Shown: positions 37,678 through 46,312 of the stretch, piece by piece
Position numbering within the stretch: the stretch's first letter is position 1
Layout of the letters: every line of letters begins with the position of its first letter
From: Oxalobacteraceae bacterium OTU3CAMAD1
Lineage (GTDB): Bacteria > Pseudomonadota > Gammaproteobacteria > Burkholderiales > Burkholderiaceae_D
Length of the DNA: 64,000 bases
Reading direction: 5' to 3'
Assembly (NCBI GenBank): GCA_024123915.1
Contig: CP099650.1
Coordinates: forward strand, 558,001 to 622,000
Notes under the pieces: model-generated
What the model saw: only the letters and a program-made list of their open reading frames with translations
Databases searched by the model: none
Told to the model about the DNA's origin: nothing
Made by a program: the position numbers and the translations under genes

Positions 37678-38322
37678 CTAGCTTCGAGGCTTGGCGCGTG
37701 ATCCCGTCAGAATGCGCGGGCCGAACGCCAGCACGACGTCGCGTACCAGGCCTGCGGAGCTGTGCGATCCCAGTTTCTCCTTCACGGCGGCGCGGTGCAC
37801 GTCGACCGTTCGGGCGCTGATGTTTAGCTCGCGCGCGATGACCTTGCTGGCGTCGCCGCGCAGCATGCCGTCGAGCACCTCGCGCTCGCGCGGACTGAGT
37901 TGCTTGAGCCTTTCGCGCAGCTCGACCCGCTTGGCGCGCTCCGGAAAACGCTTTTCCTCCTCGCCCAGCACCAGCTGGATGCGGTCCAGTATCTGCTGCG
38001 AGTTGTACGGTTTTTCGAAAAAGTCGATGGCGCCGGCGCGCAGCGCCCGCACCGACATCGGAATGTCGCCGTGCCCGGAGACGAAGATGATCGGCAGCTC
38101 GCTGCCCAGCTCCTTCAACCGCTCCTGCAGCTGGAAGCCGCTGATTTCTGGCATGCGCACGTCCAGCACCAGGCATGCAGGAACCTGCGCGTCATAGGCG
38201 GCAAGAAACGCCGCTGCGCCGCCAAAGCAGGCAGTGCGGATATTCACCGAATTGAGCAGCCATGCCAGCGACGTGCGGGCGCCGTCGTCGTCATCGACGA
38301 TATACACCACGGAAGTTTCCAT
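37678..38322 (-). CDS. FixJ-type response regulator of the auxin cluster
   Basis: The 214-residue protein has an N-terminal receiver (Asp54 in LVLDVRMPEISG; Lys in EKPYNS) and a C-terminal LuxR/FixJ helix-turn-helix (QLSPREREVLDGMLRGDASKVIARELNISARTVDVHRA). ATG 38322 is preferred because GGAG lies 9 bases upstream. No kinase is adjacent. The only PAS kinase of the island (44605) is its likely partner, as in FixL/FixJ and StyS/StyR pairs. It is divergent from iacG. Confidence 0.87.
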   Translation of the reverse strand: METSVVYIVDDDDGARTSLAWLLNSVNIRTACFGGAAAFLAAYDAQVPACLVLDVRMPEISGFQLQERLKELGSELPIIFVSGHGDIPMSVRALRAGAIDFFEKPYNSQQILDRIQLVLGEEEKRFPERAKRVELRERLKQLSPREREVLDGMLRGDASKVIARELNISARTVDVHRAAVKEKLGSHSSAGLVRDVVLAFGPRILTGSRAKPRS

Positions 38323-38351
38323 CTTTTTCTTCTCCATCTCTGCGTCTCGAC

Positions 38352-38366
38352 TACGTAATTTCCCTA
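38352..38366. promoter_or_regulatory. Candidate FixJ-type operator before iacG
   Basis: TACGTAATTTCCCTA. It shares 12 of 15 bases with 46183-46197 in front of iacA. TACGTA followed by TTTCC resembles sites described for FixJ-class regulators (recalled). It lies 22 bases upstream of the iacG -35. Confidence 0.5.
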
Positions 38367-38388
38367 TCCGGACTGGCGTTCTGCCGCA

Positions 38389-38417
38389 TTGCCCGGGGCT
38401 GGCGCGTCCCGTATTCT
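38389..38417 (+). promoter_or_regulatory. Predicted sigma-70 promoter of iacG
   Basis: TTGCCC-N17-TATTCT, 48 bases before the iacG ATG. The spacing is ideal and both hexamers have mismatches, as expected for an activated promoter. Confidence 0.45.
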
Positions 38418-38464
38418 AGCCATAAACCCGCTGTGCACCGCCCACAACCACCCAGGAGACTTGC

Positions 38465-39010
38465 ATGAGTACTGCCACCGTCAAACCCGCCGCTTCACCG
38501 GCCGCCCTGACCCCGCGCCAGACCGCCTTCCGCCATGCGATGGCGCATCTGCCCGCGGCCGTGTGTATCATCACCACCCATGGCAGCGCCGGCCGCTGCG
38601 GCATCACCGCCAGCGCCGTGTGCTCGGTCACCGACAGCCCGCCGACGGTGCTGGTCTGCATCAACCGCAACAGTGCCATGCACGACGTGTTAAAACAAAA
38701 CGGCCACCTGTGCGTCAATGTGCTCAGCGGCGAGCACGAGCAACTGGCCATGCATTTCTCCGGCGCCACCAAGGTGGCGATGGACGAGCGCTTTACCTTC
38801 GACGACTGGCAGGCTGGCGTGTCTGGGCAGCCGGTGCTCGCCGGCGCGCTGGTCAAGTTGCAAGGGCACATTCAGGACGTCAAGGAGGTCGGTTCGCACT
38901 CGGTGCTGTTCGTCGAGCTGGACGATATCGACGTCAGGGAAGAGCGCGACAGCCTGATATATTTCAACCGCCTGTTCCACACCGTGCGTCCCACTCGCGC
39001 TGTCGCCTGA
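38465..39010 (+). CDS. iacG: Flavin reductase component IacG of indole-3-acetate monooxygenase
   Basis: This 181-residue enzyme of the HpaC/flavin-reductase family supplies reduced FAD or FMN to a partner monooxygenase using NAD(P)H. It shows AVCIITTHGSAGRCGITASAVCSVTDSPPTVLVCINRNSAMHD, the flavin-binding core, and a C-terminal LIYFNRLFHTV. Its partner here is IacA at 46313, 7 kb away; two-component pairing is the rule for IacA. Transcribed alone, rightward, away from the divergent FixJ-type gene. Confidence 0.87.
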   Translation: MSTATVKPAASPAALTPRQTAFRHAMAHLPAAVCIITTHGSAGRCGITASAVCSVTDSPPTVLVCINRNSAMHDVLKQNGHLCVNVLSGEHEQLAMHFSGATKVAMDERFTFDDWQAGVSGQPVLAGALVKLQGHIQDVKEVGSHSVLFVELDDIDVREERDSLIYFNRLFHTVRPTRAVA

Positions 39011-39059
39011 TCGCGCCGCTCCCGCTCTAGAGCGCTCGCCGTTTTCCTATCGTTGCAGC

Positions 39060-39096
39060 AAAAAAGCCGGCCCTCCGCGTGAGCGGATGGCCGGGC
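39060..39096 (-). terminator. Terminator of the iacIHCDF operon
   Basis: On the minus strand, a long GC stem (GGCC-TCCGC / GCGGA-GGCC, extended by CGG) with loop TCAC, then six T (A-run 39060-39065). It lies about 60 bases beyond the iacF stop and could also end iacG from the other side. Confidence 0.75.
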
Positions 39097-39155
39097 GTGA
39101 CGGCTGTGTAAATTGGATTCCGGCCATCGCCTAGCTGCAATCCGCAAACCCATCC

Positions 39156-40112
39156 TTACAGGTCCAACACCAACCGCGCCGAACGCGAACGCGACACGCA
39201 CGCGCAGATCTGGTCGTTGGCCGCCTTTTCCTTCTTCGACAGGCAATGGTCGCGGTGGTCCGGCTCGCCTTCGAGCACGGCCACCACGCACGTGCCGCAA
39301 ATGCCTTCCTTGCACGACGTGTCGAGCGTGATGCCGGCGCGCGCCAGTACGTCGACGATGCTGACACCCGGTGGCACCGCGAGCACTTGGCCGGAGGCAG
39401 CCAGCTCCAGCTCGAAGGCGTGATCCTCGCCAGACTTCGCCACAGGATCGGCCTTGAAGTGCTCCAGGTGGATCGCCTCCGACGGCCGGTCCATCGAGGC
39501 GCGCGCCACCACCTTGTCCATGAATTGCGCTGGACCGCAGGTGTAGACGTGCGCGGCGGGGCCGGTCGACGCCGCCGCCAAGCAGGCGTCCAGCACGGTG
39601 TCCATCGCCTCGGGTGCGACGCCGTAGTGGAAGCGCACGTTGGCGCCGAAGCGCGGCGACAGCAGCAATTTGGCGAACGCGGCGTCGGCTGCGCCGCGCG
39701 CAAAGTAGTGCAGCGTATAGCGCGCGCCGCTGGCGCTCAGCGCGTACGCCATGTTCAGCAGCGGCGTGATGCCGATGCCGGCGCCGAACAGCAGGTGTTC
39801 CGGCGCGCCCTCGTCGAGCGCGAACAGATTGCGCGGCGCGCCGATCTCCAGCACCGCGCCGGCCCGCACGTCGGCGTGCAGCGCGCGCGAGCCGCCCCGC
39901 GAAGTCGCTTCGAGCTTGACGGCGATCAGGTAGCTGGACCGGTCGGCAGGGTCGCCGCACAGTGAGTACTGGCGCACAATGCCGCCGGGCACGGTGACAT
40001 CGACGTGGGCGCCCGGCGTGTAGCGCGGCAATTCGACGCCGGCCGGGTCGGTGAGTCGGAAGGCCAGGATGCCAGGCGCTTCCGTGGTGACGCTAGCGAC
40101 GGTTAGTTTCAT
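39156..40112 (-). CDS. iacF: IacF, phthalate-dioxygenase-reductase-type electron donor
   Basis: The 318-residue reductase moves electrons from NAD(P)H through FMN and a 2Fe-2S cluster to the Rieske oxygenase IacCD. The flavin domain contains RQYSLCGDP; the NAD domain contains GAGIGITPLLNMAY. The C-terminal plant-type ferredoxin has CKEGICGTC plus a later Cys in DHRDHCLS. It is the last gene of the iacIHCDF operon, 6 bases after iacD. Confidence 0.9.
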   Translation of the reverse strand: MKLTVASVTTEAPGILAFRLTDPAGVELPRYTPGAHVDVTVPGGIVRQYSLCGDPADRSSYLIAVKLEATSRGGSRALHADVRAGAVLEIGAPRNLFALDEGAPEHLLFGAGIGITPLLNMAYALSASGARYTLHYFARGAADAAFAKLLLSPRFGANVRFHYGVAPEAMDTVLDACLAAASTGPAAHVYTCGPAQFMDKVVARASMDRPSEAIHLEHFKADPVAKSGEDHAFELELAASGQVLAVPPGVSIVDVLARAGITLDTSCKEGICGTCVVAVLEGEPDHRDHCLSKKEKAANDQICACVSRSRSARLVLDL

Positions 40113-40118
40113 GGTCGC

Positions 40119-40622
40119 TCACAGCAAGAAACCGAGCGCGTTGAGCGCGTCCTGCGAATTCACCAGGCGCACCACCTTGCGCACCAGCCTCGGACCGTCC
40201 TCGGTCAGACGGATGCGGTGCGTCAGGTTGCCCGCGAACAGCGTCGTCGTGCCGCGCTTGTAGGCCGCCAGCAACTGGGCCGAGCGCAACTCGATCTCGT
40301 CGCTGTCGGACTCAACCAAGGTGAAACGCGAGATCGTGCGCACCGTCACGGCCGAATCGGCCGCTGACATCGAGAAGCCCGACGAAAAGCGCTCAATGCG
40401 CAGCTGGCGCATGCGGGCGTCGTCGTAGGCGTAGTTCAAGGTGCTGGCGAAGTCGGTGGTGTCCGGATCGATCGGTACCACGTAGTGGCCGTCGTCGGCC
40501 CACAGCTTGCCCCAGGCTTCGTAGTTTTTGCTGTCGAGCAGCTGGGCTTCGTGCCAGACGAAAGCGATGGCGCGGCCGATCGGCGTCTCAAGGTCGGCGG
40601 TTGGGAGGTTTTCGTTGTTCAT
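40119..40622 (-). CDS. iacD: IacD, Rieske dioxygenase beta subunit
   Basis: The 167-residue protein has the NTF2-like fold of ring-hydroxylating dioxygenase small subunits (AIAFVWHEAQLLDSKNYEAWGKLWADDGHYVVPID; RIRLTEDGPRLVRKVVRLVNSQD). It has a structural role in the oxygenase hexamer with IacC. The start overlaps the iacC stop by 4 bases, which secures coupled translation. Confidence 0.9.
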   Translation of the reverse strand: MNNENLPTADLETPIGRAIAFVWHEAQLLDSKNYEAWGKLWADDGHYVVPIDPDTTDFASTLNYAYDDARMRQLRIERFSSGFSMSAADSAVTVRTISRFTLVESDSDEIELRSAQLLAAYKRGTTTLFAGNLTHRIRLTEDGPRLVRKVVRLVNSQDALNALGFLL

Positions 40623-41905
40623 TTGCTCATCATCCTTTTCCACATGGCATAGGCTTCGCGCATGCCGGTTTCGTCGGTCGAATGCGACACCTTGTCGCCG
40701 TTCTGGTCCTGCCACTCGCGGTTCAAGCCGCGATTGACGAGGATTGGCACGTCGCGTCCTGCACGCGAGCCGGCCTGCACGCGTTCCCACGCCTCGGCGT
40801 CGTCCGGGCTGCCGAAGCCGAACGGTCCCTGGAAATGCTCGTGGATGCGCAGCCGCTCGCGGTTGGCGATTTCCGGGCCGCCATCCATGCCCAGCGCCAC
40901 GTGGCGGATCTCGGTCTCGTCAACGGCGACGGGGCGCAGCACGCGGAAGAACGACATCGACATGGCGACGTTCGGGAACAGGTTCAGGTTGAAGCCGGCG
41001 CCGTGCAGCGAGCGCACGATGCGGCGTACCTGCTCGGGCGGATAGTCCTTGGACAGCGCCTCCGTCACATGCGCGAAGCGCTCTTGCAACACCTCGGTTC
41101 CGTCGTCGATGTCAAGGTCGACGTGCTCGGGCACCATCACCATCACGCTGTGTCCATTGCCCAGCGAGCGGGTGATCGACTCGTCGTCGGTCATGAACGA
41201 CAGCATCGCCGAGGTTTCGGCGTCGACCGATTGCAGGAAGGTCTTGTGCACCACCGGGAAGTGATAGCCGTCGGTGGTGTTCTCCAGCTGGATCTTCCAG
41301 TTGCCCTTAAAGCTGAATTTGTGCTCGCCCTGGGTCTTGACTGGGAAGCCGGCACCCTGTTTCATGAACAGGTCGATCCAGTGGCAAGCGTTGCCGAGGA
41401 AATCCTCCAGCGGTTCGATATCCTGGTTGTAGCTGGCGAAGATCATGCCGCTGTAGACGCCGACCTTCAGGCTTTTAAGCGGCAGGTCGGATTTCTCGAT
41501 AACCTCCTCGTAACCGTCGGCGTAGGGCAGACCGCGCAGCTTGCCGTCCAGCCCATATGACCAGCTGTGGTAAGGGCAGGTGAAGCCGGTGGCGTTGCCC
41601 TTGGTTTTTTCACAGACGGTGGCGCCGCGATGGCGGCAGCGGTTTTCCAGCACATGGATGTTGTCCTGGCGGTCGCGCACCACGATCACCGGGTTGCGCC
41701 CCACGAAGGTCGCGCGGAAGTCGCCCGGCTTGGGCAGTTCGCTCACGTGGGCGACCCAGATCCAGGTCTGGCTGAAGATGCGGTCCATTTCCGCGTCGAA
41801 GATCTGCGGGTCGGTGTACACCGATGGATCTACCAAGGCGTCCTGCACCAGATCGGCGTAGGCGGAGTCCGGAGTGCGCGGATGGAAGCGTAAGGGGGCG
41901 TTCAT
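40619..41905 (-). CDS. iacC: IacC, Rieske dioxygenase alpha subunit
   Basis: The 428-residue catalytic subunit has the Rieske 2Fe-2S ligands Cys90, His92, Cys110 and His113 (CRHRG, CPYHSW). The mononuclear-iron ligands His215 and His220 lie in TTDGYHFPVVH. In the Iac pathway the IacCDF oxygenase acts late, on the ring of the oxidised indole intermediate, and leads to catechol. ATG 41905 overlaps the iacH stop by 4 bases; the longer open frame is not used. Confidence 0.92.
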   Translation of the reverse strand: MNAPLRFHPRTPDSAYADLVQDALVDPSVYTDPQIFDAEMDRIFSQTWIWVAHVSELPKPGDFRATFVGRNPVIVVRDRQDNIHVLENRCRHRGATVCEKTKGNATGFTCPYHSWSYGLDGKLRGLPYADGYEEVIEKSDLPLKSLKVGVYSGMIFASYNQDIEPLEDFLGNACHWIDLFMKQGAGFPVKTQGEHKFSFKGNWKIQLENTTDGYHFPVVHKTFLQSVDAETSAMLSFMTDDESITRSLGNGHSVMVMVPEHVDLDIDDGTEVLQERFAHVTEALSKDYPPEQVRRIVRSLHGAGFNLNLFPNVAMSMSFFRVLRPVAVDETEIRHVALGMDGGPEIANRERLRIHEHFQGPFGFGSPDDAEAWERVQAGSRAGRDVPILVNRGLNREWQDQNGDKVSHSTDETGMREAYAMWKRMMSK

Positions 41906-43074
41906 GATTGCTCCTGTTGTTGGAATGAGACTGCGGTGTTGTTCAATGCCGTCTGCAGATGCAGCGCGAGGGCGCACAGGCGTTCGTCGTCGCCTTTGCG
42001 GCCGATCAGTTGCAATCCCGCCTTCGCGGGCGGTGCGCCGTCAGCGGCGGTGACGGGAATCGGGAAGCTCAGCGCCGGATGACCGCTCAGGTTGAAGGGG
42101 CGCACCAGTCGGCTCAAAGCTAATACCGGATGGCCGGCGGCAACCTCGGCCAAGGTGGGCGGCAGCGATGGTAACGTCGGCATCACCAGCGCGTCGACGC
42201 CGTCGAGCGCGAGGTCGATTTCCTCGGTGAAGGCGCGACGCACATCCTCGGCGGCCATCCGCGCGTCGTCGGTGGTGGCGCCGGCCGCTGTCAGCCGCGC
42301 AGCGACGTCGGCGCCGACATTGCCGGTGGCTAGCAGGTGGCCGAAGGCGGCCCAGGTCTCGATGTTGATGATCGCCACGCCGGCCTGGAATGCGGCTTGA
42401 AGGCCGGGCAGCGAACGCGCGGCGGTGTCCCAGCCGCTGGCGCGCAACGCGGCGGCCAGCGCCGCCTCGATGACGGCGTCGCTCCCGGTGGCGACCACCC
42501 CGATGCGGGCGCGTGCTTGCGGCGTTTTGGCCAGCGTCTCGTTGAAGTCGGGGGCGATGGCACGCATCACGCGGTTCAACACCAGCATGTCGTTGGCGAA
42601 CGGGCCAACGCAATCGAGGCTGCTCTCGCGCGGCCAGGCGCCGACGCGGCTGACGCGGCCGAAAGTCGGCTTGAACCCGATCACGCCGCAGCAGGCGGCT
42701 GGCAGGCGGATCGAACCTCCGGTGTCGCTGCCGAGCGCCGCGTCCACTTCGCCGGCGCCGACGGCCGTCGCCGAGCCGCTCGACGAGCCGCCGGGGATCC
42801 AGTCCGGGTTTTGCGGATTGCGCGGCGTACCGGCCCAGGCGTTAATGCCGGTCATGCCGTAGGCCAGTTCGTGCATCGTGGTCTTGCCAGTGACAAGCCA
42901 GCCGTCGGCCAGCAGTTGGCGCACCACGTCGGCATGGTCGGCGGCCGGCGCGGCGTCAATCAGCGCGGCGCTGCCGCCGCGTGTGGCGTGGCCGGCGATG
43001 TCGATGCAATCCTTGATGGCGATGCTGCGGCCCTCGTTACGGCCCAGCATGAAGCGTTCGGTGAAGGCACTCAT
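41902..43074 (-). CDS. iacH: IacH, amidase-signature protein
   Basis: The 390-residue amidase-signature protein has the Ser-Ser-Lys triad: Lys in AIKDCIDIAG and the GGSSSGSATAVGAG serine loop. In iac clusters IacH is thought to hydrolyse an amide-containing (oxindole-derived) intermediate or to aid the late steps; its exact role is debated. It overlaps iacI upstream and iacC downstream by 4 bases each, a tightly coupled operon. Confidence 0.88.
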   Translation of the reverse strand: MSAFTERFMLGRNEGRSIAIKDCIDIAGHATRGGSAALIDAAPAADHADVVRQLLADGWLVTGKTTMHELAYGMTGINAWAGTPRNPQNPDWIPGGSSSGSATAVGAGEVDAALGSDTGGSIRLPAACCGVIGFKPTFGRVSRVGAWPRESSLDCVGPFANDMLVLNRVMRAIAPDFNETLAKTPQARARIGVVATGSDAVIEAALAAALRASGWDTAARSLPGLQAAFQAGVAIINIETWAAFGHLLATGNVGADVAARLTAAGATTDDARMAAEDVRRAFTEEIDLALDGVDALVMPTLPSLPPTLAEVAAGHPVLALSRLVRPFNLSGHPALSFPIPVTAADGAPPAKAGLQLIGRKGDDERLCALALHLQTALNNTAVSFQQQEQS

Positions 43075-43583
43075 GCCGGTTGCTCCCCGGCCGCTTCGCG
43101 GTTCCACGGCACGCACTCCAGGCGTTCAGTGCGGAAGTGGGCGATCGCCCAGCGCCCGTCCGGCAGCGGCGCGAAGTCGATGGTCAGGCGCGCCGTGATG
43201 GCCTGCGCGGTTTCGTCGTCGTACGTGGACAGTTGCAGCATCAGCCATTGGCCTTGCACGCCGCCGTCCTCTTCGATACAGACCTGGTCGGAGGTCAGGA
43301 AATGGTGGTTGCGCTTGAAGTGCCGTGATGGCGCGAGATAGGCGCCGACGAAGGCGGCGATCGCGGCGCGGCCCTGGTGGCGGCCGAATTTCCCGGCGTA
43401 CAAGGCGCCGATGCCTTCCCATACCGCGTCCTCGGTAAACAGGTCGGCCAGTCGCGGGAAGTTGCTGTCGGCGCAGGGCTGGTCGCATAGGTGCATGTAG
43501 CGCCCGAGCGTGTTGCGGATCTGCTGCTGCGCTTCGACGCGGTGCAGGCGCTCGGTCAGGGCTTGAACTTCGGTGGAGGGCAT
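43071..43583 (-). CDS. iacI: IacI, SnoaL-like protein
   Basis: This 170-residue NTF2/SnoaL-like protein (QIRNTLGRYMHLCDQ, LADLFTEDAVWEG, FLTSDQVCIEEDGGVQGQWLMLQ) matches the small accessory protein of iac clusters. It has been linked to early ring conversion but has no settled reaction. ATG 43583 was chosen as the family-like start; a longer frame reaches 43643. It is first in the leftward iacIHCDF operon and divergent from the LysR gene. Confidence 0.82.
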   Translation of the reverse strand: MPSTEVQALTERLHRVEAQQQIRNTLGRYMHLCDQPCADSNFPRLADLFTEDAVWEGIGALYAGKFGRHQGRAAIAAFVGAYLAPSRHFKRNHHFLTSDQVCIEEDGGVQGQWLMLQLSTYDDETAQAITARLTIDFAPLPDGRWAIAHFRTERLECVPWNREAAGEQPA

Positions 43584-43650
43584 GGTGTCTCGCGATGTTG
43601 TTGTTGGGAGATGACCGCTTGATTCTATGACCGCGACTTGCATAGATCAA

Positions 43651-43678
43651 ATTGATGTGCTGTATGATCTGCATCAAT
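43651..43678. promoter_or_regulatory. Candidate LysR operator between iacI and the LysR gene
   Basis: Inverted repeat ATTGATG-N14-CATCAAT in the 116-base divergent gap, ending 22 bases before the LysR start. Position suits both autoregulation and control of the iacI operon. The wider stretch is rich in T-N11-A patterns. Confidence 0.45.
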
Positions 43679-43699
43679 AGCATGGATTTTGGCGGGAAG

Positions 43700-44623
43700 A
43701 TGACGACCTTCAACAACGTGGACTTGAACCTGCTGCGCGTCTTCCAGGCGGTATCGGAAGAGCGCAGCCTGACCTTGGCGGGGCACCGCCTGCATCTGTC
43801 GCAGCCGGCCGTCAGCGCCGCCGTCAGCCGGCTGCGCGAACTGTTCGGCGATCCGCTTTTCGTGCGCACCCGCGACGGCATGCAGCCGACTCCCGCCGCG
43901 CTGGAGCTGGCCAAGCCGATAAGCCGCGCGCTGCAAGCGGTGCACGAGGCGCTGCGCTACGCCGACGGTTTCGATCCGTCGGCCAGCACGCGCGTGTTCC
44001 GCGTTTCGATGACGGACGTGGCGGAGATGGTATTCCTGCCGCCGATCTGCGAGCAGTTGCGGGTGCTCGCGCCACAGGTGCAGTTGAAGGTGGTGCAAGT
44101 GCGGCAGGAGTCGATCGTCGAGGCGCTGCGCACCGGGCACCTCGATTGCGCGATCGGTAACCTGCCGGCGATTCGCGAAACCACCCGCCACGCCTTGTTG
44201 TTCAGTGAATCGTACTGCTGCCTGACGCGCCGCCGCGCTGGCCTGCCAAAGCGCCAAGCGCTGCGGCTTGACGAGTTTGAGGCCTTGTCGCACGTGCAGG
44301 TGCACTCGGCCGAGAGTAGCCACAGCCAGGTGGCCCAGGCTTTGCACGGGATGGGCGTGGAGCGCCGCGTGGCGCTGGAGATTCCGCATTTCTCGGTGCT
44401 GCCGCTGATCCTGGCGCAATCGGATCTGGCGGCCACGGTGCCGCTGCGGATCGGTCGTCTGTTCAACGCTGGCAAGCAGTTCAACGTCTACGACTTACCG
44501 GTCGCACTGCCGTCGGTGGAGATCATGCTGCACTGGCACGAGGAGTTCGACAACGACCTCGGCGGGAAATGGTTGCGCCAACTGGTGCAGGACCTGTTGC
44601 AGGGCTACGGGCGCAACTCGTGA
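43700..44623 (+). CDS. LysR-type regulator of the iac cluster (IacR-like)
   Basis: The 307-residue regulator has its N-terminal helix-turn-helix in LNLLRVFQAVSEERSLTLAGHRLHLSQPAVSAAVSRLRELFGDPLF. A periplasmic-binding-protein-like effector domain follows. It is closer to NodD/NahR-like LysR proteins than to CatR by its DGMQPTPAA spacing. It is divergent from iacIHCDF and probably activates it with indole-3-acetate or a metabolite. The last 19 bases overlap the convergent kinase gene. ATG 43700 follows GGGA. Confidence 0.88.
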   Translation: MTTFNNVDLNLLRVFQAVSEERSLTLAGHRLHLSQPAVSAAVSRLRELFGDPLFVRTRDGMQPTPAALELAKPISRALQAVHEALRYADGFDPSASTRVFRVSMTDVAEMVFLPPICEQLRVLAPQVQLKVVQVRQESIVEALRTGHLDCAIGNLPAIRETTRHALLFSESYCCLTRRRAGLPKRQALRLDEFEALSHVQVHSAESSHSQVAQALHGMGVERRVALEIPHFSVLPLILAQSDLAATVPLRIGRLFNAGKQFNVYDLPVALPSVEIMLHWHEEFDNDLGGKWLRQLVQDLLQGYGRNS

Positions 44624-46110
44624 TCGTCATCGGCCGCAAGCAGCGGCAGCGCGAAGCGGAATATCGCACCGCCGGGTGCTCCCTGTTCGGCCCAGATATC
44701 ACCCCGGTGGCGGCCGATGATGTTTTTGCACAGCGCCAGCCCGATGCCGTTGCCACTGACCTTGGAGGTGAAGAAGCCGTCGAACAGCCGCTCGTGCAGG
44801 GCCGCATCGATGCCGTCGCCCTGGTCGCGCACCGATAGCAGCGCGCGCCCGTCGTCGTGCTGGCACCAGATGCTGACTCGGCGCCGCGCCGCCGGCGCAC
44901 GCTGCATCTCCTCGATGGCGTTGAAGGCGAGATTCAGGATCACCTGGCCGATCAGCACCTTCTCGCAGTTGACCATCAACGGACGCGGGGCGAAGTCGAA
45001 CGCCAGCCGCACACCCGCTTCGGCGGCTTTCAGTTCGATAAAGTAGCGCGTGTCGGCGAGGATGGCGTTGAGGTCCGCCGGCGCCTCGGTTTGCTCCAGC
45101 TTCACCACGTAGGCACGCACGCTCTGGATGATGGCGCTGGCGTGGTCCACCTGGCGAGCGGCCGAGTCAAGGCCGAACCGAACGTCGTCGCGCGCGATCT
45201 GCGCGCCGCGCAGGCGCATGCCGATGCCCTCGATGTAGTTGCGGATCGCCGCCAGCGGCTGGCTAAGTTCATGGGCGATAGCTCCCGCCATCTCGCCCAT
45301 GGCGTTGTGGCGCGCCAGGTATTCCAGTGCGGCTTGCTGGTCGCGCCGCGCGCGCGCCGACTCGACCTGTTCGGTGACGTCACGGAAGTGCAGCAGGTGG
45401 CCTTTCAGATCGCCCTCGATATCGATATGGCGGCAGGTGCCCTGGAACCAGCGCTTCACATCGCCGTCGAGCACCGTCGAAAAGCTCAATGACAGCGATG
45501 GCCCATCCGGCAAGGCCAGCGCCTGCACCCGTTCCAACTCGTGGCGCGAGTCGGTCGCGCACAGCGCCGCCAGCGAGGGCAGCGACGCTCCGGTGGCGGG
45601 ATCGAGCCGCAACAGCTGGCGTCCGGCCGCGCTTAGGTACTCGAAGCCAGCGTCGGGCGCCAGCACCGCTAGGCCCTCGTCCGAATCCTGCAAGAATTCC
45701 TTGATCCGGCTCTCCAGCCGCTTCATTTGGCGCCTGGCCTGCTCCTCGCGCGCGATGTCGCGGAACTGCACCATGATTACGTCGTGGTTGGAAAGGCGGA
45801 CCAGGGTGGCCACCGCCTCCGACATGATTTCCTCGCCCTGTTTGCTGCGGTAGCACCATTCGATGACGTTGATGCCGCGTTCGACCGCGCCTTGCAGCCA
45901 CCGGTGGCCCACATCGCGGCCGTACTGCTCCGCGCGCGCGCTCATGTCCGGCGCCTTCAGCGGCAACAGTTCGTCGAGTGTGAACCCGAGCACCGAACAG
46001 GCGGCGGGATTGGCCCACAGAATGGATTTGGTTTGCGCGTCATGCACGATGATGCAGGAGGACATGGCCTCCACCATGCGCTGGAAGTCGCCCAGTTCGA
46101 ATTGCGCCAT
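44605..46110 (-). CDS. PAS-domain sensor histidine kinase of the auxin cluster (FixL-like)
   Basis: The 501-residue soluble kinase has no membrane segment. PAS 1 spans ~10-125 (AMSSCIIVHDAQTKSILWANPAACSVLGF) and PAS 2 ~135-255. The phospho-acceptor helix HNAMGEMAGAIAHELSQPLAAIRNYIEG and the ATPase boxes DQGDGID and GNGIGLALCKNIIGRH complete it. ATG 46110 follows AAGGA. A cytoplasmic PAS sensor fits detection of an aromatic inside the cell. Its probable partner is the FixJ-type regulator at 37678. It is divergent from iacA. Confidence 0.87.
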   Translation of the reverse strand: MAQFELGDFQRMVEAMSSCIIVHDAQTKSILWANPAACSVLGFTLDELLPLKAPDMSARAEQYGRDVGHRWLQGAVERGINVIEWCYRSKQGEEIMSEAVATLVRLSNHDVIMVQFRDIAREEQARRQMKRLESRIKEFLQDSDEGLAVLAPDAGFEYLSAAGRQLLRLDPATGASLPSLAALCATDSRHELERVQALALPDGPSLSLSFSTVLDGDVKRWFQGTCRHIDIEGDLKGHLLHFRDVTEQVESARARRDQQAALEYLARHNAMGEMAGAIAHELSQPLAAIRNYIEGIGMRLRGAQIARDDVRFGLDSAARQVDHASAIIQSVRAYVVKLEQTEAPADLNAILADTRYFIELKAAEAGVRLAFDFAPRPLMVNCEKVLIGQVILNLAFNAIEEMQRAPAARRRVSIWCQHDDGRALLSVRDQGDGIDAALHERLFDGFFTSKVSGNGIGLALCKNIIGRHRGDIWAEQGAPGGAIFRFALPLLAADDDHELRP

Positions 46111-46182
46111 GACCCGTCCTTTCGCAGTGAGCTTACCCATGTGAGCACACATTATAGGGTTGAGCGCGCGGAAGGCCGCCAT

Positions 46183-46197
46183 TACGTATTTTCTTTA
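46183..46197. promoter_or_regulatory. Candidate FixJ-type operator before iacA
   Basis: TACGTATTTTCTTTA, the partner of 38352-38366. It lies 43 bases upstream of the iacA -35, against 22 bases at iacG; the 21-base difference is two helical turns. Confidence 0.5.
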
Positions 46198-46240
46198 GGT
46201 GCCACCGTCATTCCACCTAGCGCCACCGGAATCATCCCGA

Positions 46241-46269
46241 TTGAAGCGCATCGGCGTCCTCCCTACACT
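46241..46269 (+). promoter_or_regulatory. Predicted sigma-70 promoter of the iacA operon
   Basis: TTGAAG-N17-TACACT, 43 bases before the iacA ATG, with optimal spacing. Confidence 0.55.
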
Positions 46270-46312
46270 GGCATCAGCCGTCCGCGCCACGCCACATAAT
46301 CAGGAGACCACC

